Assembly: GCA_037974335.1 (NCBI GenBank)
Contig: CM075743.1
Coordinates: 7,575,449-7,639,448, forward strand
Direction of reading: 5' to 3'
Source of the DNA: Prionace glauca
Taxonomy: Eukaryota; Chordata; Chondrichthyes; Carcharhiniformes; Carcharhinidae
DNA: 64,000 nucleotides
In this document: positions 38,401 to 50,400 of the stretch, one piece after another
Layout of the letters: every line of letters begins with the position of its first letter
Position numbering within the stretch: position 1 is the first letter of the stretch
Notes under the pieces: model-generated
What the model was told of the DNA's origin: nothing
Seen by the model: the letters and a program-made list of their open reading frames with translations, nothing else
Databases searched by the model: none
Program-made: the position numbers and the translations under genes

Positions 38401-41400
38401 TCAATGCCAGTAAGAATCAGGAGTATTTTACTTCCCTTCTCATTATCTGGAAGAGCTGCATCCCTTTGTCTAGCTTGCACCATCTCCGTCACATTTGCTC
38501 TACTGACCCCACCCTCTCCATCAGACTAGTAATCATCCTCCTTCCTCAGCAATGTGAACACATTTGGGAACAGATTCAGAATCATAGAATTATAGAATCC
38601 CTACAGTACAGAAGGAGGACATTCGACCCATCCATAAGACCACAAAACCATAAACAGGGGAGCAAAATTAGGCCACTCAGCCCATTAAGCCTGCTCCGCC
38701 ATTCAGTCGTGACTGATATTTTTCTCATCCCCATTCTCTTGCCTTTTCCGCATAATCCCTTATTAATCAAGAACCTATCTATCCCTGTCTTAAAGACACT
38801 CAATGATCTGACCCTCACAGCCTTCCACAGATTCATCACTCTCTAATTGAAGAAATTTCTCTGTTTTAAAGGGTCGTCCCTTTAGCCTGAGGTTCTCTAT
38901 TTGTGAAAGCATCCTCTGCATGTCCACTCTATCCAGGCCTCACAGTATTCTGTAAGTTTCAATAAGATCCCCCCTCATCCTTGTAGACCCCAAGGTTTCC
39001 TCCCACAGTCCAAAGATGTGCAGGTTAGATTGATTAGCCATGCTAAATTGCCCCTTAGTGTCAGGGGGATTTGTAGGGTAGGTACGTGAGTTTACGAGGA
39101 TAGGGCCTGGGTGGGATTGTAGTTACTGCAGACTTAATGGGCTCTGGGTGGGTTTACTCTGGGTGCTCTGGTTTCCTCCCACAGTCCAAAAAACAAATGT
39201 GCAGGTTAGGTGGATTGGCCATGCTAAATTGCCCCTTAGTGTGCAAGGATATGCATGTAAACTGGGTTAATGTGTGGGGTTATGGGCATGGAGTGGGGAG
39301 CAAGTAAGAAAACATTAACTTGTATTTTCTCTGCGCAGACACTGACTGCATCTATATACCTATATTTGCTACTTTTATTTCAGATTTCCAGCAGGTTTTT
39401 CTATTAATTTAGTTCTATTTCATTCAAATTCTTCTGCAATGCCAATCAGCAGCACAGGTTGCTTATATTTTTCTGAATATATATTTTAAGCCTGAGAAAC
39501 CTTTTTCAATCGAGCAAGCCTCAGAACGAAACAGATAACAGGGCAGCACTGTGGCACAGTGGTTAGCACTGCCGCCTCACAGAGCCAGGGTCCCAGGTTC
39601 AATTCTGGCCTCAGGTCACTGCTGCTGTGGAGTCCCCATGTCTGCGTGGGTTTCCTCTGGGCTCTCTAGTTTCCTCCCACAGACCAAAGACTTGTGGGTT
39701 AGGTGGATTGGCTGTGCTAAATTGCCCCTTAGTGTGAGGGGGATTAGAGTGTAAATGCATGGGGTTACGGGAGTGGGGCCTGAGTAGGATTGTGGTCAGT
39801 ACAGACTTGATGGGCCGAATGGCCTTTTTCTGCACTGGAGGGAATCTATGGATTCTATTCTATAGTAATAAGTCTCACAACACCAGGTTAAAGTCCAACA
39901 GGTTTATTTGGTAGCAAAAGCCACCAGCTTTCGGAGCGCTGCCCCTTTATCAGGTAAGTGGGAGTTCTGTTCACAAACAGGGCATATAAAGACACAAACT
40001 CAATTTACAAAATAATGGTTGGAATGTGAGTCTTTGCAGGTAATCAAGTCTTAAAGGTACAGGCAATGTGAGGGGAGAGAGCCTTCATGACACATGACAG
40101 CGCAGAGTTGCTGAGCAGAGACTGATAGCCAAGTTCCGCACACATGAGGCTGGCCTCAACTGGGATTTTTGGTTCATGTCGCACTATCTGTAACTCCCAC
40201 GACGTTCCTGGGCTTGCAAAGTCTCACTAGCGGTCCTGCCTGGAGACAATACACATCTCTTTAACCTGTGCTCAACGCTCTCTCCACACACATTGTCTGT
40301 ACCTTAAAGGCTTGATTACCTGTAAAGACTCGCATTGCAAACATTATTCTGTGAATTGAGTTTGTGTCTTTATATGCCCTGTTTGTGAACAGAACTCCCA
40401 CTTACCTGACGAAGAGGCAGCACTCCGAAGGCTAGTGGCTTTTGCTACCAAATAAACCTGTTGGACGTTAACCTGGTGTTGTGAGACTTCTTACCATGTT
40501 TATCCCAGTCTAATGCCGGCATCTCTGCTCCTATTCTATAGAACAAGTGGAAGGGGAAGCAGTTCATTTGTTGAAATGCATTTCAACAAAGTCAAAGTCA
40601 AGTTGACTTTGACTTTGTATTCAAAGTCAATCGATTCTGATTAATTGTTGGGCTTACCTTCCAGGACATTCAATTTGATAGAAGTCATTTCATCCTTTCC
40701 CAGCATTGCTATCCCACACCAATACCATCCTGCATCCTCCAGTGACAATTGCCTCATTGTCACTGAAAAAATTCCAATGGTTTGGTTGTCCACGATGTTG
40801 AATCTTTCCTGCTGTCTTCTCTCGGTGCCTGCTAACACTGTGCATGAAAACCTTCGGTTTCCCCGACACCAATACTTCTCTGAATTCCTGTTCATCGAAA
40901 TGCTGTATTTACAGTCGATGGTAATGGACCCTCCTAATTTTCCGTTCACCTCCACTGGTCCAGATAGTCCATGTGAACCTGTTAGAGTGGAAAGCAATGT
41001 CAGGACTATGAGCTTGAAGGAAGCCTCAAAAGCTGAGGAGGAAACAAATCGGCTGAATGGGTACTTCCACTGACCGTGTATGATCATAAGACCAGAAGAC
41101 AAAGGAGCAAAATTAGGCCACTCGGCCCATCGAGTCTGCTTAGTCATTCAATCATGGCTGATATTTTTCTCATTCCCATTTTCTTGCCTTTTCCCCATAA
41201 CCCCTGATTCCCTTATTAATCAAGAGCCTATCCATCTCTGTCTTAAAGACACTCAATGACCTGGCCTCCACAGCCTTCTGCGGCAAAGAGTTTCACAGAT
41301 TCACCACTCTCTGGCTGAAGAAATTCCTCCTCGTCTCTGTTTTGAAGGATCGTCCCTTTAGCCTGAGGTTGTGCCCTCTGGTTCTAGTTTTTCCTACTAG

Positions 41401-44400
41401 TGGAAACATCCTCTCCACGTCCACTCTGTCCAAGCCTCACAATATCCTGTAAGTTTCAATAAGATCCTGCCTCATCCTTCCAATCTCCAACGCGTACAGA
41501 CCCAGGGTCCTCAACCATTCCTCACACCACTAGCTCTTCATTCCAGGGATCATAACATAAGAACATAAGAACATAAGAAATAGGAGCAGGAGTAGGCCAT
41601 CTGGCCCTTCGAGCCTGCCCCGCCATTCAATAAGATCATGGCTGATCTGTCGTGACTCAGCTCCACCTTCCCGCCCTCTCCCCATAACCCTTAATCCCTT
41701 CTCTTATCAAAAACCCATCAACCCGTTTCTTAAAAATATTTAGCGAGGCAGCCTCCACCACTTCAACGGGCAGAGAATTCCAGAGATTCACCACCCTTTG
41801 AGTGAAGAAGTTCCTCCTCAACTCTGTTCTAAACCGCCCCCCCTTTATCTTGAGGCTGTGCCCCCTAGTCCTACTGTCTTTTTTGAGCGGGAACAGTCTC
41901 TCCACCTCTATCTATCCATCCCATTCATCATCTTATACGTCTCAATGAGATCTCCCCTCATTCTTCTAAACTCTAACGAGTACAAGCCTAGTTTATTCAG
42001 CCTCTCCTCATAGCTCAATCCCCTCAACTCCGGTATCAGCCGAGTAAACCTCCTCTGCACTCCCTCCAGGGCCAAAACATCCTTGCGCAGGTGCGGCGCC
42101 CAAAACTGCACACAGTACTCCAGCTGCGGCCTCACCAATGCCCTATACAGCTGCAGCAAGACCTCCCTACTTTTATATTCAATCCCCTTCGCTATGAAGG
42201 CCAGCATCCCATTCGCCTTCCTGACCACCTGCTGCACCTGCAAGCTGGGTTTTTGCGACTCATGCACAAGGACCCCGAGGTCCCTCTGCACCGTCGCCTG
42301 CTGCAGTTTTTCGCCCCGTAAGTAATAGTCCTTCCTACCATTCCTCCTACCAAAGTGGACCACCTCACACTTGCCAACATTAAATTCCATTTGCCATTTC
42401 CTGGCCCATTCGCCCAGCCTATCTAGATCCTTCTGCAGACTCTCCACATCCTCCGCACAATTTGCCTTTCCCCCAATCTTGGTGTCATCAGCAAATTTCG
42501 ACACCCTGCACTCGGTTCCCTCCTCCAGATCATCTATATAAATGGTAAATAGCTGAGGCCCCAGCACCGACCCCTGGGGCACCCCACTAGTCACCAACCG
42601 CCAATCCGAATAGCATCCATTGACCCCCACTCTCTGCCTCCTATTTGACAACCAATCCTCTATCCACGCTAACACCCTACCCCCAACTCCATGTCCCCTG
42701 ACCTTCTGCAATAACCTCTTGTGAGGTACCTTGTCAAACGCCTTCTGAAAATCCAGAAAGACCACATCCACCGGCTCTCCTCCATCCACTGCCCTCGACA
42801 CATCCTCATAGAACTCCAGTAAATTTGTCAGACACGACTTCCCTTTAATGAAACCGTGTTGCGTCCGCCCTATCAAGCAATTCCCCTCAAGATGCCTCGC
42901 TATTTCCTCCTTAATGACGGTTTCTAACATTTTACCTACCACAGACGTTAAACTAACCGGCCTATAATTCCCCGCCTTTTGCCTGGCACCCTTCTTAAAC
43001 AACGGCGTAACATTAGCCGTTTTCCAATCTTCCGGCACTTCCCCGGAATCCAGCGACGTCTGGAAAATAACCACCAAGGCATCCACTATCACCTCCGCCA
43101 TTTCTTTCAGAACCCTCGGATGCATTCCATCCGGTCCTGGGGACTTGTCCACAATCAGCCCCTCCAGTCTGTCGAGCACCACCTCTCTAGTAACAGTAAT
43201 GTCATTAAGACCCTCCATTCCTACCACCTTTCCATCGCTAACACCCGGCAAATTATTCACGTCCTCCTCCGTGAAGACAGAAACAAAGAAGTTATTCAAG
43301 ACCTTAGCCATATCCCTATCCCCTACCACTAGCTCTTGATCTATTGCAAGCAATTGAGTCGATGCTGCTGGACAGTTCCATCCCCAAATCAGCATTATGA
43401 AAATTCCCCAAAGGGCAATATGGAAATTCTAGTGTTACAATTCGCAAGTGGCCAATTTCCTTTGATATCTTTTATGGAATTTAGCATGCAGCACTAGCGC
43501 CTTATTACCTCGTTAATGTTCAGTCAGAAGTCCTCCTCTCATTTGTGTGAAAACTAGGAAGCTAAAATATTTTAAAAATAGGCACATAGGCTGGAACTCG
43601 ACCACCTCACCCTCCACGGAATCGGAGTGGCCGGAAATCTCTACTGACCTTGGGCAGGAATTTCCTGTCTCGCCTGAGCGAGGCTGTAAAATCTGCCCCA
43701 TCGAGCGAACTTTGCAGTCCTGCCTGCCACGGGAGTTGGTGTGGGCAGGGGGCGGGGAATGAACCATTGTAAAGGTCTGTTGACCTCGGTCGGGATTTTC
43801 CAGTCTTGCAGGGGTGCAAAATCCCACCCAGATACTTTTCGCCCACTGTTTAATCCAATAGCTACATTGATGTTGTAACTTTGAGTTGTAAACGTGAGTG
43901 AATACTCGATGATTCATTGGTCTGTTGGGAGTGTGGATAGAACAGTTACAGGATAGGAATAATATCTGTCTCCCATTCCTGCCAGCATGTGGGTCTCCAT
44001 CATTTTACAAGAGGGTTTGTAATGGATGGCCCTGGTACCTGCCCAAAACATGGGATCAATAGGACCCTGTTGCGACTCCCATGGCCCAAGAGGTAGTAGA
44101 TATGTCACAAAGTCCTGTTCATTGATACTTTATACTGAATAGTTCCCTTAAAGCAGTGCTGGGTTACATGTGGACCATCTGAGTGTGGCTGTAAGATTGT
44201 TGACTGTTGCCCATATGCAGAGTTGCCAAATTTTGCTGATTTACGTCTGTGTAGTTTTTTTTCCTGCCAGTATGATGTAAGTGATATTCCAAGACAAGTG
44301 AAGTGAGGTGTGTACTGATTGCGCTCAACATTGACTATGAGAGCTGTGCATGCACCCCCTCCCGCACCCATAGTGTAAGTATTTGTTTTGTTTTTATCAT

Positions 44401-47400
44401 TTGAAATTCATGATCATTCTATTAATATATAAATGATTAAGTATTTTTTATAATTTGTTATGAAATATTTGGCCTGTATTAAATGTATTTTACCTTGTTC
44501 ATGGGGTCATGGTGCATGAACATGCCCAACTTGAATCTTGTGGCCCACTATGATGAAGGAGGGCCACTCTTGCAGCCCCCTCACTAGCCTAGGTTACCCA
44601 TCATTGCTTTAAAGGGACTCTTCAGCCCCACTCAGAAAATTCAAGAAGGGGATTTAAAATGCTTTTTATTAGACGAGTTTGGGGCACATCCACCTTCTTG
44701 GTCTGTTTTGTTTAATAGTCCCCACCTCACCATCCCATGTCACCCCCACCAGCCTTATCTCCGCACTGGAGATGCCAAGCTTCCTGACTCATCTGATCAA
44801 TGAGCTCTTCCAAATGTTCTTGAGGTCACTGAGACTTGGTCTTAGACCAATTACTCTGGGTAGTTACTGCGTGCTTGCTATAATCCAGTTCCAACAGAAA
44901 ATCAACCTTCCTATGTTTTAGTCTTAACATTTAGATTCATGTTAAGATATTGCTTACGTGCCAATTCTTAGATATTCAGAAATGACCTAGAATAATTATG
45001 GGTGGGATTTTACAGCCTCGCGTGGGGGCGGGAGGGGACCGAAAATTCTCACCTGAGGCCAACCGAGATTTCTGCTGTCAGACCCTCACCTGTATGGATT
45101 CTGTGGCAGGCGAGGTGGTAGAGTTCCGGCCAATATATCAAATAAGAAAAAAAAATCAAACACAGAGTTTAGTGTTCTGGCAAAGTGAAGTATGTTTTGT
45201 GGGTCAAACTTCTAAAATGTCCATTAGGATAATGAATCTCCTTTTCCACCTATTCCAAAAAGTTAGTAATCATTTACAACAATGTTCGTGTGTGCTATTT
45301 GCTATTGTTCGAGGTGATGCATTTCGGAGGATCAAATTTAGGTATGAATTATACTGTAAATTTCAGAACCCTTAGGAATATTAACATACAGAGGGATCTG
45401 GGCGTGCAGGTCCACAGTCTCTAAAAGTGGCAACGTAGGTGGCCAAGGTGGTTAAGAAGGCATATATCATTCTTGCCTTCATCAGCTGGGGCATTGAGTA
45501 CAAGAGTTGGGAAATCATGTTGCAGCTATATAAAACCTTGGTTGGACCACTTTTAGAGTATTGCGGGCAGTTCTGGTCACCACACTACCAGAGGAAGTGG
45601 AAGCTTTAGAGAGCGTGCAAAGAAGTTTCACCAGGATGTTGCCTAGTCTCGAGAGTATTGGCTGTGAGGAGAGGTTGAATAAAGTAGGATTGTTTTCACT
45701 GGAAAGATGGAGGCTGAGGGGATCCCTGATCTACAAAATTTTGAGAGGCGTAGACAGGGTGGATAGTCAGAAGCTTTTTCCCAGGTCGGAGGTGTCAATT
45801 ACAAAAGAGCACAGTTTCATGCTGAAACTGGGATAAAGTTTAAGGGAGAGCTGCAGGGGAAGTTTTTCACACAGAGAGCGATGGGTGCCCGGAACGTGCT
45901 ATCAGAGGAGTTGGTGGAAGCAGGCACATTAACAACATTTAAGAAGCACCTGGATGGGTACATGAATAGGGAAGGAATAGAGAGAGACGGACCGAGATAG
46001 GGTAGAAGATTTTTTTTTTGTTTAGTTGGGGCATCATGATCAGTAAGGGTTCTGACGGCAAGCATTCTGAGGGCTGAAGGGCTTGTTCCTGTGCTGTACT
46101 TTCCTTTCTTCTTGGTAAAAGGTGGTTTTATAAATGAGTGAAGAGTATTTGTTATTGTTTTGCAAAAGTCAGGAGTGAATTCCGGGCTGCTCAATTCCCG
46201 ACCATGGATCAGAACTTTAAACAAGGTCATCAATGTCATTGACTTTCAGCATGTTCTATTTGATTGCAAGAATAGTAAACAGCCTGGGTCTGGCCCCTTG
46301 TCCAAAAGTTGTTTGCCGTGATTATTCCTTTCACTAAACTACAGACTCATCGATTCTTGTACCATAGAAAATTAGAGGGCAACTGGAAAGGGAACAACAC
46401 AATTTGAAACATTTCTGTAGTGCAAGGGTTTAAGCTGAGGACAATCTTATCACCTATGGGATGTTATAATGCGCTAATAAATGTTGAACCAGATTGATCT
46501 TAACTTGGAGGGAGCCTCGAAACAAATATATCTCTACATACATTTTAATCAGCATTTTTGGAAAAATAAAGTTTGCCCGCAGCTGGTTTCTCAATCATGG
46601 TTATTTCTATATTCTTTCTCAGTCAATGTTGCTGAGATCTGGACTCCTATCCCATCCCATCCACCCACTGGAATCCTAGCGGATGAGGGGCGGACCAAGT
46701 AAAGGTCCATTGAAATTGGATAGGAATCTTAGGTTTCCAGGCGAATATAGCTGGAAAATCCTGCCCTTGATGTGAGGGTGGCTAGGTTAGGGATGGCACA
46801 GTAGCACTGTTGCTTCACGGTACCTGGGACCCGGCTTCGATTCCCATCTTGGGTGACTGCCTGTGTGGAGTTTACACATTCTCCCTGTGTCTGTGTGGGT
46901 TTCCTCCGTGGTGCTCCAGTTTCCTCCCACTGTCCAAAGATACTCAAGTTAGGTGGATTGGCCACGGTAAATTGTCTCTCAAGATGTGTAGATTAGGAGG
47001 AATTGGCTATGATTAATGTGTAGGGTTACGGGGATAAGCAGGGGAGAGGGCCTAGGTAAGATACTTTGTCAGAGAGTCAGCGTAGTCTCGATGGGCTGAA
47101 GGGCTTCCATCTGCATTGATTTTAAGAAGTTCTTTCTGTCAAACTCCTCTTTTTCTCCCTCCCTATCAGGTTCTATTAGTTTTAAAATTGTTATGGAACT
47201 TACCTTGCATTAAGTAGATCTTTCTCTACACCCCAGCTATGACTATAATACTACATTCTGCATTCTCTCCTTTCCTTCTCTATGAACAGTATGTTTTGTC
47301 TGTATAGTGTACGTGAAACATTACTTTTCACTGTATGCTAATACCTGTGACAATAATAGAACATAGAACATAGAACATAGAACATTACAGCGCAGAACAG

Positions 47401-50400
47401 GCCCTTCGGCCCACAATGTTGCGCCGACCAGTTACAAAACAATGACCCACTAGCCTAAACCAATCCCTTTTCATCCATAAACCTATCCACAGATCTTTTA
47501 AACGCCCCCAAACTAGATGCATTTACAACTGCAGCTGGCAGGGCATTCCAGTCCCTCACCACCCTCTGGGTAAAGAACCTACCCCTGACATCTGTCCTAT
47601 AACTACCCCCCCTTAATTTAAAATCGTGCCCCCTCGTGCTAGCTTTCTCCATCCTAGGAAAAAGGCTATCACTATCTACCCTGTCTAAACCTCTAATCAT
47701 CTTATATGTTTCAATGAGATCCCCTCTTAGCCGCCTTCTTTCCAGCGAAAACAACCCCAAATCTCTCAATCTCTCCTCATAGGATCTCCCCTCCATACCA
47801 GGCAACATCCTGGTAAACCTCCTCTGCACCCTCTCCAAAGCCTCTACATCCTTCCTGTAATGTGGGGACCAGAACTGCACATAAAACTCCAAGTGCGGCC
47901 GCACCAGAGATGTGTACAGTTGCATCATGACGTTGCGACTCCTAAATTCAATCCCCCTACCAATAAACGCCAAAACTCCGTATGCCTTCTTAACAACCTT
48001 ATCTACTTGATTCCCAACTTTCAGGGATCTATGTACACATACACCTAGATCCCTCTGCTCCTCCACACTATTCAAAGTCCTCCCGTTAGCACTATACTCA
48101 ACACATCTGTTATTCCTACCAAAATGAATTACCTCACACTTCTCCACATTAAACTCCATCCGCCACCTCTCAGCCCAGCTCTGCAACCTTTCTAAGTCAT
48201 CCTGCAAACTATGACACCCTTCCTCACAATCTACCACACCTCCGACTTTGGTGTCATCAGCAAACTTACTAATCCACCCAACTATACCCTCATCCAGATC
48301 ATTAATAAAAATTACAAACAGCAGTGGCCCCAAAACAGATCCCTGAGGCACACCACTTGTAACCGAACTCCATGACGAATATTTCCCATCAACCACCACT
48401 CTCTGTCTCCTATCTGCTAGCCAATTCCTGATCCAATTACCTAGATCACCCCCAATCAATCAAATCAAAATAAAAAAAACAAATCAAATCAAAATCAATC
48501 CCACTCTATCCTCATTTATCCATGCATTTACCCTAGCTAGTCCCCTTGATCCTAAGGGGCAACTTAGCATAAGTAATCAACCTAACCTGCACATCTTTGG
48601 ACTGTGGTAGGAAACGGAGCACCTGGAGGAAACCCACACAGACACAGGGAGAATGTACAAACTCCACACAAGCAGTGACCCAAGGCCGGAATTGAACCCG
48701 GGTCTCTGGCACTGTGGGACAGCAATGCTAACTGTTCCACCGTGCCAGATCAACAAAGCCTTCCATTTGTTGAGTCTTAGGACCGGGGTGAGACTCTAAA
48801 TGAATATTTTTCATCAGTATTTACCATTGAGAGAGACATGCAAGCTAAGGAACACAGGGAAGTAAATAGTTTCATCTTGAAAAGTGTCCACATTATAGAA
48901 AAGGAGGTGCTAAAGGTCTTAAAATGCATAAAGGTAGGTAAAACCCTGGGACCTGATCTGGTGTATCCCAGGATATCGTGGGAGGCTCGGGAAGAAATTG
49001 TGGGGGCCCCTGGCAGAAATATTTGTATCATTGACAATCACGGATGAAGTGCCAGAAGACTGAGGGCAAATGTTGTGCCATTATTTAAGAAAGGCTGCAG
49101 GGAAAAGCCACGGAACCACAGACCGGTGAGACTATTTTCAGTGGTGGGTAAATTATTGGAGGGGATTCTGGGAGGCAGGATCTACCTGCATTTGGAAAGG
49201 CAAGGACTGATTAGGGATAGTGAACACGGCTTTGCCTGTGGGAAATCGCGACTTACAAATTTAATAGAGTCCTTTTGAAGGGGTGACCAAGAAAATGGAT
49301 GAGGCAGTGCAGTGGATGTTGTCTATATAGACTTGAGCAAGGCCTTCAACAAGGTATGGCATGGTAGACTGTTCACGATGGTTAGATCATCTGGGATCCA
49401 GGGTGAACTAGCCAACTGGATACAAAATTGGCTTGCCGATAGCATTCCCTGACTCACCTGAGGAAGGAGCTTGAGGGTCCGTGGGCTACTGCTGCCAGGT
49501 GGACCTGTTAGACTTTGACCTGGTGTAGTGAAACTTCTTACTGTGCTTGCCCCAGTCCAATGCCGGCGTCTCCACATCTTGCCAGTAGGAGGCAGAAGGT
49601 AGTGGTAAATAGTTGTTTCTCAGGCTAGAAGCATGTGACCAGTGGTGTGCCACAGGGATCGGGTTGGGTCTGCTGTTCTTTGTCATTCATATCAACAATT
49701 TTTATGAGAATATAGGAGGCATGGTTAGTAAATTTGTGGATGATACCAAAATTGGTGGTGTTGTGGACATTGAAGAAGGTTATCTAAGACTATAATGGGA
49801 TCTTGATCAACTGGGTCAATGGGCTGAGGTATGGCAGATAGGGTTTAATTCAGATAAGTGTGAGGTGTTGCATTTTGGTAAGACAAACCAGGGCAGGAGT
49901 TACACAGTTAATGGTAGGGCCCTGGGGGGTGTTGTCGAACAGAGAGACCTAGGGGTGCAGGTAAATAGTGCCTTGAAAGTGAGGTCACAGGTACACAGGG
50001 TGGTGAAAAAGATGTTTGGCACATTTGCCTTCATCGGTCAGAGCACTGAGTACAGGAGTTGGGGTGTTATGTTACAACTGTACGAGGGATTGGTCAGGCC
50101 ACATTTGGAGCACTGCATAGAATTCTGGTCAATCTGCTGTAGGAAGGATGTTATTAAACTGGAAAGGGTGCAAAAAGATTTACAAGGCTGCTACTGAGAC
50201 ACGAAGGTTTGAATTATTTGGAGAGGCTGGGACTTCTTTCCCTGGAGTGTAGGAGGATGAGGGGTGACCTTATAGAGGTTTATAAAATCATTGAGGGGCA
50301 TAGATCAGGTGAAGAGTCAAGGTTTTTTCCCCGGGGGAGGGGAGTCCAAAACTAGAGGCTTCACACAAAGGGTGGTGCGTATATAGCTGCTAGAGGAGGA

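Noticed and set aside
40979-41147. Open frame upstream of V1 with a hydrophobic Leu-Ile-Val-Leu-Thr-Leu-Leu run as an alternative signal peptide
   Set aside because: It coincides with the polypyrimidine tract and acceptor of V1; a separate signal exon with matching phase exists at 51558-51606.
41908-43395. 495-codon frame, the longest in the window, as a host gene
   Set aside because: It is CR1 reverse transcriptase, with an octamer tail and sister copies at 17397 and 47359.
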